A stretch of DNA of 64,000 bases from Trichomonas vaginalis G3 (lineage: Eukaryota; Parabasalia; Trichomonadida; Trichomonadidae): the NCBI RefSeq assembly GCF_026262505.1, contig NC_067205.1, positions 11,222,001-11,286,000 of the forward strand. The letters are read 5' to 3'. Below, piece by piece: positions 9,665 through 19,640 of this stretch. The notes below the pieces were generated by a model that was given only the letters and a program-made list of their open reading frames with translations, was not told the DNA's origin and did not search any database. Numbering within the stretch: the stretch's first letter is position 1; each line of letters starts with the position of its first letter. The translations under genes were made by a program, and so were the position numbers.

Positions 9665-9709
9665 CTAAGTCGTGTACTGTGGCACTGCGCGCCTCCGTAC
9701 ACCACTTAG
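9665..9709. repeat. terminal hairpin inside the Maverick 2 inverted repeat
   Basis: CTAAGTCGTGTAC at 9665-9677 pairs with GTACACCACTTAG at 9697-9709 (one mismatch). The loop contains GGCACTGCG, also present in the loop of the Maverick 3 hairpin. The stem sequence differs from Maverick 3 while pairing is kept. Confidence 0.7.
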
Positions 9710-9783
9710 CGGTTTTGACACTTTACGAAACCAGTAACGTATATTTTACAACACAACCATAACACCAACTTAACCTTAAATAT

Positions 9784-9852
9784 TTACAAAACCATCTGAC
9801 ACATAAACGACTTCACTAACAACTTCACTAACGACTTCACTAATGACTTCAT
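9784..9852 (-). CDS. possible 22-residue amphipathic peptide at the Maverick 2 tip
   Basis: Just behind a CGTTTATTTTTACATTA box lies an ATG followed by 12-bp repeats encoding MKSLVKSLVKLLVKSF and a short tail. The pattern K-S-L-V would make a cationic amphipathic helix. The inverse copy is at 30518-30586. In Maverick 1 the same place gives only a nine-residue frame. It may simply be repeat DNA; low confidence. Confidence 0.22.
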   Translation of the reverse strand: MKSLVKSLVKLLVKSFMCQMVL

Positions 9853-9872
9853 TAATGTAAAAATAAACGTTC

Positions 9873-10193
9873 TCACTTACAAAAGTATTGCAACTCCTCC
9901 CATTGCTGTGCTTCACATAACAGCTCATAATCTTCTGACTCACTTTCTTCTTCATATAGGTCAAAGTCACTGTCAAAATAAATGTTAGTAAGTTTTGACA
10001 AAGCTAATGAAACACGTTTACCGTTTGTATCGTATGCTTGTATAAACTTTCCATTCTTCATTCCTTCATAAACGCTCAAACTAACTTTACCCTTTCTCCC
10101 TCGTATCTGATAGAATGTATTTTCACGAGGAACGAAGAACAAATTCTTGAACTCATGACCGTTGTAGTTTGTTATCTCAATAGTTTTCGTCAT
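9873..10193 (-). CDS. 106-residue terminal accessory protein, Maverick 2 left arm
   Basis: The translation matches the gene at 9170-9490 residue for residue, in the opposite orientation, reflecting that Mavericks 1 and 2 share their terminal kilobase. It has a small beta-rich body with FYQIRGRKGKVSLSVYEG and an acidic tail. The start at 10193 follows AAGTTTATTTTTATATAA. Role unknown; presence at both ends of the palindrome makes it the outermost full-size gene of this element. Confidence 0.7.
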   Translation of the reverse strand: MTKTIEITNYNGHEFKNLFFVPRENTFYQIRGRKGKVSLSVYEGMKNGKFIQAYDTNGKRVSLALSKLTNIYFDSDFDLYEEESESEDYELLCEAQQWEELQYFCK

Positions 10194-10333
10194 TTATATA
10201 AAAATAAACTTAAAAATTAATGATATCACCACCCTCACACGTATGAAAACATAGCGCAAAAATAAATTTAGGGTAGAAGGGTAGATCTAACCTCATTTCT
10301 ACCCTCATTTCTAACCTTGTTGAATTCATTGCT

Positions 10334-10570
10334 TTATAACTCTCTTCCTTTCTCCAACTCTTCTAACTTCTTCTTAAGTTCAGCAATGTTGTCCTCATGA
10401 AGTTTAATCTTCCTTAATATACCTTCTCTATCTAATGGTTGCTTTATCTTTCTAAACTGAACTCTACCATCCTTCATAGTATGAATGTAAAAACCTTCTG
10501 GAATAGTTCCTGATTTAATGTATTCTACCAAAAACTTTTGTTTCATTGCTTCAGTGACTTTAGTTGTCAT
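10334..10570 (-). CDS. small basic helical protein (78 residues), Maverick 2 left arm
   Basis: This is the counterpart of 8793-9029, starting MTTKVTEAMKQKF and ending in the charged coiled coil NIAELKKKLEELEKG. Downstream of its end lie the AGATCT module and then the 106-residue gene, in the same order as in Maverick 1. Beyond its start (from 10571) similarity to Maverick 1 ends, which marks the boundary between the shared terminal kilobase and helicase-type DNA. Function unknown. Confidence 0.7.
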   Translation of the reverse strand: MTTKVTEAMKQKFLVEYIKSGTIPEGFYIHTMKDGRVQFRKIKQPLDREGILRKIKLHEDNIAELKKKLEELEKGREL

Positions 10571-11152
10571 TTTACTCTAAGGTGAAGCTAGCACAGCGAT
10601 AATGGATTTCATGACTTTTTAGTATTTCATGCAATCTTAACAGATAGCCTTACAAGTACTTCCAGTGTCCCTAGCTGTCCCTCCTTTTTATATAACTCCA
10701 TGACATTTATAATCTCGCGAAACTTAACAGGTAGCATAACAGATTAAAATCAGATGAGGTTTTGAACCAAAATTTCTAAGCAACGTTGTCAAGGATTTTG
10801 AGGAACTAGGGACAGAGTGTGGCAAAGTCCAAGATTTAATTTATCTTCATCTGTTTCATCAGCTATCTCATCTAATATGCCAATATTTTATTCATAACTC
10901 GTGGCAAACTCACTAACTTTCATTATGTTCATCTGCATGCTTCATCTGATAGAAAGTATGACTTTCATTAACTCTGTGAAATAATGAAAACTACTAGGGA
11001 CAGAGACCATGGCAAAGTTTATGACTTTCATTATTTCCAGAACTTAATGAAAACTACTAGGGACAGAGACCATGGCAAAGTTCATGATTTAATTTATTCT
11101 CTCACTAACACCAAACACAAAACTCCAACACTAACGACAAAAATAAATGTCC
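10571..11152. other. non-coding gap with repeated GGGACAGAG motif
   Basis: I see no gene in these 580 bases. The motif ACTAGGGACAGAG followed by TGGCAAAGT occurs three times (about 10805, 10993 and 11057), the last two as near-identical units of roughly 65 bp. A complementary GTGTCCCTAGCTGTCCC lies near 10663. The mirror gap is 29228-29802. Repeated sites in front of a replication gene could be protein-binding sites, but that is only inference. Confidence 0.5.
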
Positions 11153-11933
11153 TCACTTCTTAACAAAGTAATATGTGCTTCTTACACCACCATAGCTCAA
11201 ACGTTTCTTTTCAAACATCGATTGAAACTTATTTTGAGCCATTGGCTTTAGTCTCTTTTTCTTCAAATACGCCAAGAAATCTTCTTCACATCTTTTCACT
11301 TCATAGCCTTCTTTAAACTCCTCCTTGTTAAGTTCTATGAAATCCTTTATCTCATTCTTTGTTGCAATGGCTTCTTCACGAACGACATCGTGAACTATTT
11401 CATCACTGTTCTCATGTATGACCTCCTCACTGTTCTCATGAACTATTTTCATCACTGTTCTCATGTATGACCTCCTCACTGTTCTCATGAACTATTTCAA
11501 CACTGTTCTCATGAACGACCTCCTTACTGTCTTTCATAAGCGTTTCAAAGTCTCCTTTACTCATTACTTCAATCTCATGCTGTTCACAGTAGTACTTAAA
11601 CTCACTGTATATGTCTTTGTTGTATGTTATATTGCTTCCCATGTACTCCATGAATTTTTCAAGCACTTCCTCATAATTCACTGTTTCTTTCTTTCCACGA
11701 CCTTCTAATATCATACTTGCTTCGTAAATATAACTTCTTGCAGAACCGTCTCGCTTTCTACTTCTCTTCACAAATTCTCTCATCTTGCCACCAAATACAT
11801 TTGAACTACATGCAAAGAATTCATTCTCCTTCGCAAATTCTTTATATCTTCTGTAGCACTCTGTACAATTCCATCCGGATACAAACTTTTCATAGAACTC
11901 CTCGTAAAACATTTGGTAAGGTGTTTTGTTCAT
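11153..11933 (-). pseudogene. helicase-associated gene with VHENSEE repeats, Maverick 2 left arm (fossil)
   Basis: The gene lies directly downstream of the SF3 helicase gene, about 57 bp away, on the same strand. The N-terminal 75 residues (MNKTPYQMFYEEFYEKF, then CYRRYKEFAKENEFFACSS, then GKMREFVKRSRKR) look like the winged-helix-type C-terminal domain that follows D5-like helicases. A second domain, then 8-residue repeats (VHENSEEV, IHENSDEI), then a domain with FSMFEKKRLSYGG-like pattern follow. It may act with the helicase in replication initiation. About one break. Confidence 0.55.
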
Positions 11934-11989
11934 TTCGATGAGTTCTTGTTTAGCCCTGGTGAATGGTATCTTCCTTACATCAAATTCAC

Positions 11990-13741
11990 TTAAATCTTTC
12001 TCATGAAGTACGTCAGTAAGTTTGAATAAAACTCTTCATTAAAGCTTTCAATGAGATTTGAGAAATATTCGTAATTTCCTTTGTATCTGCTGCTTACGTC
12101 AATGACAACAAATCTTCTGTCGTCTTTGTCAATCTTTACTGAGTTGAAGTTGTTAGATATCATGATGATATTACAAACATTCTCTATCTTTCTTACTGGC
12201 TGACACTTCTGATTTAAGTCCAACTGAGTCTCTGTTACTATTGACTTTAGTGCGTCGTGGTTCATGACCTTAGACGTATCGCATGAGCTTAGTTCATTGC
12301 ATACGATGAGCTTCATGTTCTCAATAGCAGCATTGAATCTACCAACCACATTCTCTATTGCCGTTATATTATTGTTGGCGTACTTGCTAATGAGCTCGCA
12401 TAGAACATTACTAAGTACATTCTTACCAGTTCCTTGCTTTCCTATTAACAAAAGTACTGTTCCAGTCTTTCCACAAGGATTTTGAACGATGTAGGCGAAC
12501 CAGTTCAAAACATACTCATAAAGCTCTTCATCCTCATTACATATGACATCGTGAACATGTTTCAAATATCCTTCAATAACGTTCTCATCTACTTCATTCA
12601 GTACCTCATACTCATATCCTCTGAAATAGCTGTAAATGTCATCTCTTTCGTCAAAGAATCTCATGCCTGACTTCATAAGATAGTTCTTGTTCTGACCCGC
12701 TTCATAAATCATCAGTGCGTTCACATCCTTCTCCTCAATACGTCCTACATAAATACTCTTCATGAGCTTATTGAATTCCTTGCTATCTACTGACACAAGT
12801 GTTGTTGTGTCTCGTATTCCATCATAATCTTTCACTAGATATGTCATACGTGCTCCGTCAATAACGACAACACATCTTCTTAAGTCATTTATAACACTAG
12901 CTATGTCAATACCTTCTTCACTCATGTACTTATTTCTTCTCAAGTCCTTTAGTGTGAAAGTGTCTCTAAGTTCTATTTCAAGCAATTCATTTACACATCC
13001 TTTGCAATACTTCTCTATAAAATATTTCTGTCGTTCTTTACTAAGTTTCTTAACAGCTCTGAAGAACCATGTGTTTTGACTCAAACATCCTTCACAACTT
13101 CTCTCATTCATTCCTAGTTCTTTCATGTCATTATCTTCAACCTCTATGGTCTCATTGACTAAGGTCAAAGGGTTCTTAGTCATTGCTGGTCTTATCTGAA
13201 ACAATGTTTGTGCAACAGGTTTAACTAGTTCAGCAACGTCCTTCCTTAATATGAATAGCTGTTTCCACTCATCTTTGCTAACAGTTCTTTCATAACCACT
13301 GACAGTAATGATTTCATTTGCTGACCTTAGACGCTTATGTTCTATCATTTGTATTGCTTTTGTGTAAGGCTTTCGTGAGCATAGGTTGTATATGTCATTC
13401 CTGCAATGTTCATTCATGCCAATAGTACTAAATCCTTTCTTTGCTGTTGAGTGCATAATATCCATTAGTTCCTGTGTTCGTATTGCTGTCTCATAAAATA
13501 CAACAAGACCTTTGTCATCTATGACATACTTACCGAAAACATTGCTTATATTCTTTAACCATGAAATAACATCCTCATTCATGCTGTCAAACATGAAGTA
13601 AGGTCTTACATACTCTTCACTTATAAGATACTCCACAAAGTACTTGTTAAACTCTATGTCCTCGTGAGTGATTTCATTAGGTTTGATATTAGTTCCTTTT
13701 GTCATTGCTGTCATGTACTTCACTCTCATAGTTCCTTTCAA
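11990..13741 (-). CDS. SF3 (D5-like) helicase of Maverick 2, left arm
   Basis: A 583-residue protein. The C-terminal third is a superfamily-3 AAA+ helicase: Walker A GKQGTGKN (434-441), Walker B-like KLIVCNEL (477-484), motif C IIMISNN (525-531) and an arginine-finger-like DDRRF (541-545). The region before it carries two CxxC pairs (RSCEGC and YCKGC), perhaps a zinc site. The N-terminal half is not recognised and I cannot confirm a primase. Such helicases unwind the DNA of viruses and plasmids; standard Mavericks rely on polymerase B instead. Several methionines lie near the start; MRVKYM at 13729 is an alternative. The mirror copy is at 26611-28342. Confidence 0.85.
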   Translation of the reverse strand: MKGTMRVKYMTAMTKGTNIKPNEITHEDIEFNKYFVEYLISEEYVRPYFMFDSMNEDVISWLKNISNVFGKYVIDDKGLVVFYETAIRTQELMDIMHSTAKKGFSTIGMNEHCRNDIYNLCSRKPYTKAIQMIEHKRLRSANEIITVSGYERTVSKDEWKQLFILRKDVAELVKPVAQTLFQIRPAMTKNPLTLVNETIEVEDNDMKELGMNERSCEGCLSQNTWFFRAVKKLSKERQKYFIEKYCKGCVNELLEIELRDTFTLKDLRRNKYMSEEGIDIASVINDLRRCVVVIDGARMTYLVKDYDGIRDTTTLVSVDSKEFNKLMKSIYVGRIEEKDVNALMIYEAGQNKNYLMKSGMRFFDERDDIYSYFRGYEYEVLNEVDENVIEGYLKHVHDVICNEDEELYEYVLNWFAYIVQNPCGKTGTVLLLIGKQGTGKNVLSNVLCELISKYANNNITAIENVVGRFNAAIENMKLIVCNELSSCDTSKVMNHDALKSIVTETQLDLNQKCQPVRKIENVCNIIMISNNFNSVKIDKDDRRFVVIDVSSRYKGNYEYFSNLIESFNEEFYSNLLTYFMRKI

Positions 13742-13829
13742 TAGCGTAAAAGTACTTCATTGTTTCATAACTGCTCTAAATTCTGTTCAAAATTCGTACA
13801 ACATAACTTTTTATCATTAGTGAAAGAAC

Positions 13830-14534
13830 ATGAGCGAAACAACAACATCTAACATTACAGAAGAAGTCAATGACAATGCCGATGAAAACATTACAGAAGG
13901 AGCTAGTGAAAATATTGACGAGTTCAGTGAGGAAGAAGATATTGAGGACGTCAATGAGAACGTTAGTGGGGAACAAACTCAATGGGAAACATTGAGAAAT
14001 CATGAAGATTATGAGATTTGTACGACATATCCTTTTACTATTCGTCGAAAGAAAAACAAACATATTAAGAGTGAACGCTTAAATAATTATGGTTATATTG
14101 TGCTTAGTTTAAACAACAAAATGTACTTAAAGCATAGAATTATTGCAGAACAGTGGATTGAAAATCCAAACAATTTGAAAGAAATAGACCATATAAATCA
14201 TGATAGAACGGACAACAGAATCTCAAACCTTCGTTGGTGTTCTAAATCTGAAAACAATAGAAATAAAAGCAAGTATGGCGATATAGTTTATGAGTTCGTT
14301 GATGAAATATCTGACGAAGCTGTTGAAATAACAGCTTATGGTAAGCATTCGTTTGAGTTCTACTACTATGTTGAGAATGAGGACGCATTCTATTATTATA
14401 CAGGTCTTAACTATCGAAAACTTCATATAAACTTTACAAAAACAGGTGCTGCTTATGTTTGTATGATAGATACAGAAAACAAGAGAGTAATCTTATGCAT
14501 AAACAAATTCAAACGCTTGTACGGCTTCATGTAG
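13830..14534 (+). CDS. HNH endonuclease with acidic N-terminus, Maverick 2 left arm
   Basis: A 234-residue protein. Residues 1-50 are very acidic (ENITEGASENIDEFSEEEDIED). A NUMOD4-like part follows (QWETLRNHEDYEICTTYPFTIRR), then the HNH core KHRIIAEQWIENPNNLKEID and DHINHDRTDNRISNLRW. It is a relative of the Maverick 1 gene at 4419-4994, with the same C-terminal pattern (EDAFYYYTGLNYRK). It is divergent from the helicase gene with 88 bp between starts, so a shared promoter is likely. Possible roles are site-specific nicking or homing; this is inferred. Confidence 0.83.
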   Translation: MSETTTSNITEEVNDNADENITEGASENIDEFSEEEDIEDVNENVSGEQTQWETLRNHEDYEICTTYPFTIRRKKNKHIKSERLNNYGYIVLSLNNKMYLKHRIIAEQWIENPNNLKEIDHINHDRTDNRISNLRWCSKSENNRNKSKYGDIVYEFVDEISDEAVEITAYGKHSFEFYYYVENEDAFYYYTGLNYRKLHINFTKTGAAYVCMIDTENKRVILCINKFKRLYGFM

Positions 14535-15916
14535 GACAAACATTATTTTTCAACACTAACGCCAACACGTAGGACAAACATTCATGACTAACATTACTGT
14601 ATAACATAAATGTTTTGTCATAGATTTAATCGTAAATGATTTGTCATGATCTCTTCATCGTAATGAGCGTTTATTCTTTGTCAAACATGAACGTTTATGC
14701 TTTGTCATGATTTAATCGTACATGTTTTGTCGAAACTTCTTCATCGTACATGTTTTGTCATGATCTCTTCGTTTATGTTTTGTCAATACTTCTTCGTCGT
14801 AATGAGCGTACATGTTTTGTCGAAACTTCTTCATCGTAATGAACGTATATGTTTTGTCGAAACTTCTTCATCGTAATGAACATATATGTTTTGTCATGAT
14901 CTCTTCGTCGTAATGAGCGTACATGTTTTGTCGAAACTTCTTCGTCGTAATGAGCGTACATGTTTTGTCGAAACTTCTTCATCGTAATGAACGTATATGT
15001 TTTGTCGAAACTTCTTCATCGTAATGAACGTATATGTTTTGTCATGATCTCTTCGTCGTAATGAGCGTACATGTTTTGTCGAAACTTCTTCATCGTAATG
15101 AGCGTATATGTTTTGTCGAAACTTCTTCATCGTAATGAGTGTAAATGATCCAAAAATAATGTTTAGGTGAGATCTCACCTCTTTTCTCACCTCTTTTCTC
15201 ACCTCATGAATTTTCATGATTTCTTCATCGTAATGAGCGTTTATTCTTTGTCAAACATGAACGTTTATGCTTTGTCATGATCTCTTCGTCGTAATGAGCG
15301 TACATGTTTTGTCAAACATGAACGTTTATGCTTTGTCGAAACTTCTTCATCGTAATGAGCGTTTATTCTTTGTCAAACATGAACGTTTATGCTTTGTCGA
15401 AACTTCTTCATCGTAATGAGCGTTTATGCTTTGTCATGATCTCTTCATCGTAATGAGCGTACATGTTTTGTCAAACATGAACGTTTATGCTTTGTCGAAA
15501 CTTCTTCATCGTAATGAGCGTACATGTTTTGTCGAAACTTCTTCATCGTAATGAACGTTTATGCTTTGTCAGACATGAGCGTACATGTTTTGTCGAAACT
15601 TCTTCATCGTAATGAGTGTAAATGATCCAAAAATAATGTTTAGGTGAGATCTCACCTCTTTTCTCACCTCTTTTCTCACCTCATGAATTTTCATGATTTC
15701 TTCATCGTAATGAGTGTAAATGACCCAAAATATATTTTAGGGTAGAAGGGTAGATCTAACCTCATTTCTACCCTCTTGAATTTTCATGATTTCTTCATCG
15801 TAATGAGCGTACATGTTTTGTCATGATCTCTTCATCGTAATGAGTGTAAATGACCCAAAAATAATGTTTATGTTAGAATGTTAGATCTAACCTCTTTTCT
15901 CACCTCTTTTCTCACC

Positions 15917-16165
15917 TCATGAATTTTCATACGGAATCTCTTCTCTCGGTTTTCCGAGGGAAGCAATCATATGAGGAAATTCTTCTAAAAATTCTTTTGT
16001 CTGTTGGTTTTCAAACCAATGATATGCTTGCTTTGTAGAACGAAGAGTATTATAAGGCATTTTGTGAAGAATATAACAATCGCCGGAATTCAGACGGTTG
16101 CTTTTTATACAAAATTCACGCAGGAAAATTCTTGAGTTTTGGTTGAAAGAATACGGTGGAGCCAA
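15917..16165 (-). CDS. 82-residue ORF in a non-repeat island, Maverick 2 left arm
   Basis: This island (about 15915-16310) is the only long non-repeat stretch in the field. The frame reads MAPPYSFNQNSRIF, then GDCYILHKMPYNTLRSTKQAYHWFENQQTKEFLEEFPHMI, which looks like a real globular protein fragment. An overlapping plus-strand frame (16098-16292; YGGAKSGSTSKQTFYELAKG, then GICIHPDLVHFVVEF) also looks protein-like, so a pair of fragments or a single captured gene in parts is possible. A hairpin GAGCCA-AAAG-TGGCTC lies near the start. No family recognised. Mirror at 24258-24506. Confidence 0.4.
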   Translation of the reverse strand: MAPPYSFNQNSRIFLREFCIKSNRLNSGDCYILHKMPYNTLRSTKQAYHWFENQQTKEFLEEFPHMIASLGKPREEIPYENS

Positions 16166-16309
16166 AAGTGGCTCGACCTCAAAACAAACATTTTATGAGC
16201 TTGCTAAGGGCGTTATGAATGAATTCAAAGGTATTTGCATACATCCTGACCTCGTTCATTTTGTTGTTGAATTCAGCAAAAATAATGTTTAGGGTAGATG
16301 GTTTTAGGT

Positions 16310-16920
16310 GTCACTACGTCACCAGGTCACCAGGTTAATTAACTTCTCTTAAAATTACTGACAACATGACATTTAGACAACAGTCCAGGAAATAAACTTC
16401 ATCGTTTATGCTTTGTCAAGGTTTCATCGTTTATTCTTTGTCAAACATGAGCGTTTATTCTTTGTCAAACATGAACGTATATGTTTTGTCAAACATGAAC
16501 GTAAATGTTTTGTCATGATGCAAAAATAATGAGTTCATTTACTCACAATATTTTTGTACAAAATGTAAAGCATGGCGGTTTGAAACCGTCGGGAACCTTC
16601 ACTTTTTGACGAAGTGCAATTCTTCACTTCGTGTCAAAACTTCATCGTAATGAGTGTAAATGAACCAAAAATAATGTTTACGTAAATGTTTTCAGGTTAT
16701 TCAATAATTAATTATTTTTGAAGAACTGAAGGTGCTACCATGTTACCATGTGCTACCAGGTTAATGAACTTCTCTGAAAAAGTGTGACAACGTGACATTT
16801 TGACAACACAGCAGGGGAAGGCAGTTATGAAGTATTTTTGAAGAACTGAAGGTGTCACTATGTCACCATGTGCTATCAGGTTAATGAACTTCTCTGAAAA
16901 AGTGTGACAACATGACATTT
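16310..16920. repeat. CTACCAGGT/CACCATGT repeats in the left arm
   Basis: A stretch with two near-identical units of about 115 bp (near 16705-16815 and 16820-16930), each with TTTTTGAAGAACTGAAGGTG, a string of TGTTACCATGTGCTACCAGG type, TTAATGAACTTCTCTGAAAA and TGACATTTTGACAAC. A related string (TGGTGTCACCACGTCACC) lies at 60468-60500 of Maverick 3, so the motif belongs to Mavericks in general. No gene is seen. Confidence 0.5.
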
Positions 16921-17355
16921 TGACAACAACACAGGAAATAAATGTTTACATAAATGTTTTGTCATGATCTCTTCGTTTATGTTTTGTCATGATCTCTTCG
17001 TCGTAATGAGCGTATATGTTTTGTCGAAACTTCTTCATCGTAATGAGTGTAAATGATCCAAAAATAATGTTTAGGTGAAGAGGTGAGATCTCACCTCTTT
17101 TCTCACCTCATTGAATTTTCATGATTTCTTCATCGGAATGAGCGTTTATTCTTTGTCATGATCTCTTCATCGTAATGAACGTATATTCTTTGTCAAACAT
17201 GAACGTATATGTTTTGTCATGATCTCTTCATCGTTTATTCTTTGTCAAACATGAACGTACATGTTTTGTCGAAACTTCTTCATCGTAATGAGTGTAAATG
17301 ATCCAAAAATAATGTTTAGGTGAAGAGGTGAGATCTCACCTCTTTTCTCACCTCA

Positions 17356-17384
17356 GCCGCTAAGCGGCGAGACCCAAAGGGTCT
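17356..17384. repeat. double-hairpin mini-element (one of five in the left arm)
   Basis: GCCGC-TAA-GCGGC, then GA, then a second hairpin GACCC-AAA-GGGTC within AGACCC-AAA-GGGTCT. Further copies lie near 17948, 18136, 18324 and 19099, with inverse copies in the right arm (near 20025, 20795, 20970, 21160, 21895, 22320 and 23060). All sit between an AGATCT module and GAATTTTCAT. Confidence 0.7.
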
Positions 17385-19438
17385 TGAATTTTCATGATTT
17401 CTTCATCGTTTATTCTTTGTCGAAACTTCATCGTATATGTTTTGTCGAAACTTCTTCATCGTAATGAGTGTAAATGATCCAAAAATAATGTTTAGGTGAA
17501 GAGGTGAGATCTCACCTCTTTTCTCACCTCATTGAATTTTCATGATTTCTTCATCGTTTATTCTTTGTCAAACATGAACGTACATGTTTTGTCGAAACTT
17601 CTTCATCGTAATGAGTGTAAATGATCCAAAAATAATGTTTAGGTGAAGAGGTGAGATCTCACCTCTTTTCTCACCTCTTTTCTCACCTCATGAATTTTCA
17701 TGATTTCTTCATCGTTTATTCTTTGTCGAAACTTCATCGTATATGTTTTGTCATGATCTCTTCGTACATGTTTTGTCGAAACTTCATCGTAATGAACGTA
17801 TATTCTTTGTCAAACATGAGCGTAAATGTTTTGTCAATACTTCTTCATCGTAAATGTTTTGTCAAACATGAGCGTAAATGATCCAAAAATAATGTTTAGG
17901 GTAGATGGTTAGATCTAACCTCATTTCTACCCTCATTTCTACCCTCAGCCGCTAAGCGGCGAGACCCAAAGGGTCTTGAATTTTCATACGGAATCTCATC
18001 GTACATGTTTTGTCATGATCTCTTCATCGTAATGAGCGTTTATTCTTTGTCAAACATGAGCGTAAATGATCCAAAAATAATGTTTAGGGTAGATGGTTAG
18101 ATCTAACCTCATTTCTACCCTCATTTCTACCCCCAGCCGCTAAGCGGCGAGACCCAAAGGGTCTTGAATTTTCATACGGAATCTCATCGTAAATGATTTG
18201 TCATGATCTCTTCATCGTAATGAGCGTTTATTCTTTGTCAAACATGAGCGTAAATGATCCAAAAATAATGTTTAGGGTAGATGGTTAGATCTAACCTCAT
18301 TTCTACCCTCATTTCTACCCCCAGCCGCTAAGCGGCGAGACCCAAAGGGTCTTGAATTTTCATACGGAATCTCTTCGTATATGTTTTGTCATGACCTTTT
18401 CATCGTAATGAGTGTAAATGTTTTGTCAAACATGAGCGTATATTCTTTGTCATGAATACTTTGTCGTTAATGATTTCATCGTTAATGTTTTGTCGAAACT
18501 TCTTCATCGTAATGAGCGTAAATGTTTTGTCAAACATGAACGTATATTCTTTGTCGAAACTTCTTCATCGTACATGTTTTGTCATGATCTCTTCATCGTA
18601 ATGAGTGTAAATGTTTTGTCGAAACTTCTTCATCGTAATGAGCGTTTATTCTTTGTCAAACATGAACGTTTATGCTTTTTCGAAACTTCTTCATCGTACA
18701 TGTTTTGTCATGATCTCTTCATCGTAATGAGCGTTTATTCTTTGTCGAAACTTCTTCATCGTAAATGTTTTGCCAAACATGAGCGTTTATTCTTTGTCAA
18801 ACATGAGCGTAAATGTTTTGTCGAAACTTCATCGTACATGTTTTGTCGAAACTTCTTCATCGTAATGAGTGTAAATGTTTTGTCATGATCTCTTCGTCGT
18901 AATGAGCGTTTATTCTTTGTCGAAACTTCTTCATCGTTAATGTTTTGTCGAAACTTCTTCATCGTACATGTTTTGTCATGATCTCTTCATCGTAATGAGC
19001 GTTTATTCTTTGTCAAACATGAGCGTAAATGATCCAAAAATAATGTTTAGGGTAGATGGTTAGATCTAACCTCATTTCTACCCTCATTTCTACCCTCAGC
19101 CGCTAAGCGGCGAGACCCAAAGGGTCTTGAATTTTCATACGGAATCTCATCGTAAATGATTTGTCATGATCTCTTCATCGTAATGAGCGTTTATTCTTTG
19201 TCAAACATGAACGTTTATGCTTTGTCAAACATGAACGTTTATGCTTTGTCAATACTTCATCGTAAATGATTTGTCATGATCTCTTCATCGTAATGAGCGT
19301 TTATTCTTTGTCAAACATGAACGTTTATGCTTTGTCATGATCTCTTCATCGTAATGAACGTAAATGATCCAAAAATAATGTTTAGGGTAGATGGTTAGAT
19401 CTAACACCTTTTCTAACATGTTTTCTAACATGGAGGAT

Positions 19439-19640
19439 TTCATTAGATATACACATTCTTCCTTCATTTCATTCTATACACAATTTACATCATAGACGAT
19501 TTAATAGATATAATACTTTACTGTTTCATTAGATATAAACATTCTTCCTTCATTTCATTCTATACACAATTTACATCATAGACGATTTAATAGATATAAT
19601 ACTTTACTGTTTCATCTGATATACACATTCTTCCCTAAAC
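19439..19640. repeat. 86-bp tandem repeat at the palindrome centre
   Basis: TTCATTAGATATACACATTC recurs at steps of exactly 86 bp (19441, 19527, 19613), giving two full copies and one partial. It lies mostly in the roughly 230-bp single-copy centre (19457-19688) between the arms, flanked on both sides by inverse TCATTAGATATACACATT. A direct repeat at the symmetry point of a palindrome could mark a replication origin or the joining point, but this is inference. Confidence 0.75.

Larger units (their letters stand above)
14640..19430. repeat. short-repeat field, Maverick 2 left arm
   Basis: About 4.8 kb built from short words in mosaic order: CTTCATCGTAATGAGCG, TACATGTTTTGTC, TTTATTCTTTGTC, AAACATGAACG and CATGATCTCTTC. 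The core TTTGTC recurs every 20-40 bp. About a dozen AGATCT modules interrupt it (for example AGGTGAGATCTCACCT at 15165), each linked to CCAAAAATAATGTTTA, and five double hairpins lie between 17356 and 19130. Frames on both strands stay open by chance of the repeats (MKKFRQNIYAHYDEEVSTK, or its antisense), so I call no genes from them. The layout recalls iteron arrays that bind replication proteins. Confidence 0.8.

Noticed and set aside
9010-10340. A small separate palindrome centred near 9653
   Set aside because: It is explained by the end of Maverick 1 meeting the start of Maverick 2, whose terminal kilobases are alike and face each other.
14773-15217. Open frames in the repeat field reading MKKFRQNIYAHYDEEVSTK and the like, and antisense frames with MSKLLHRNERKCFV
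   Set aside because: Both strands and several frames stay open because short repeat words lack stops; word order is mosaic and no start or domain is consistent. Treated as non-coding repeat.
14640-19430. CRISPR array
   Set aside because: Repeats are short, mixed and abut one another; there are no constant repeats with unique spacers, and the genome is eukaryotic.
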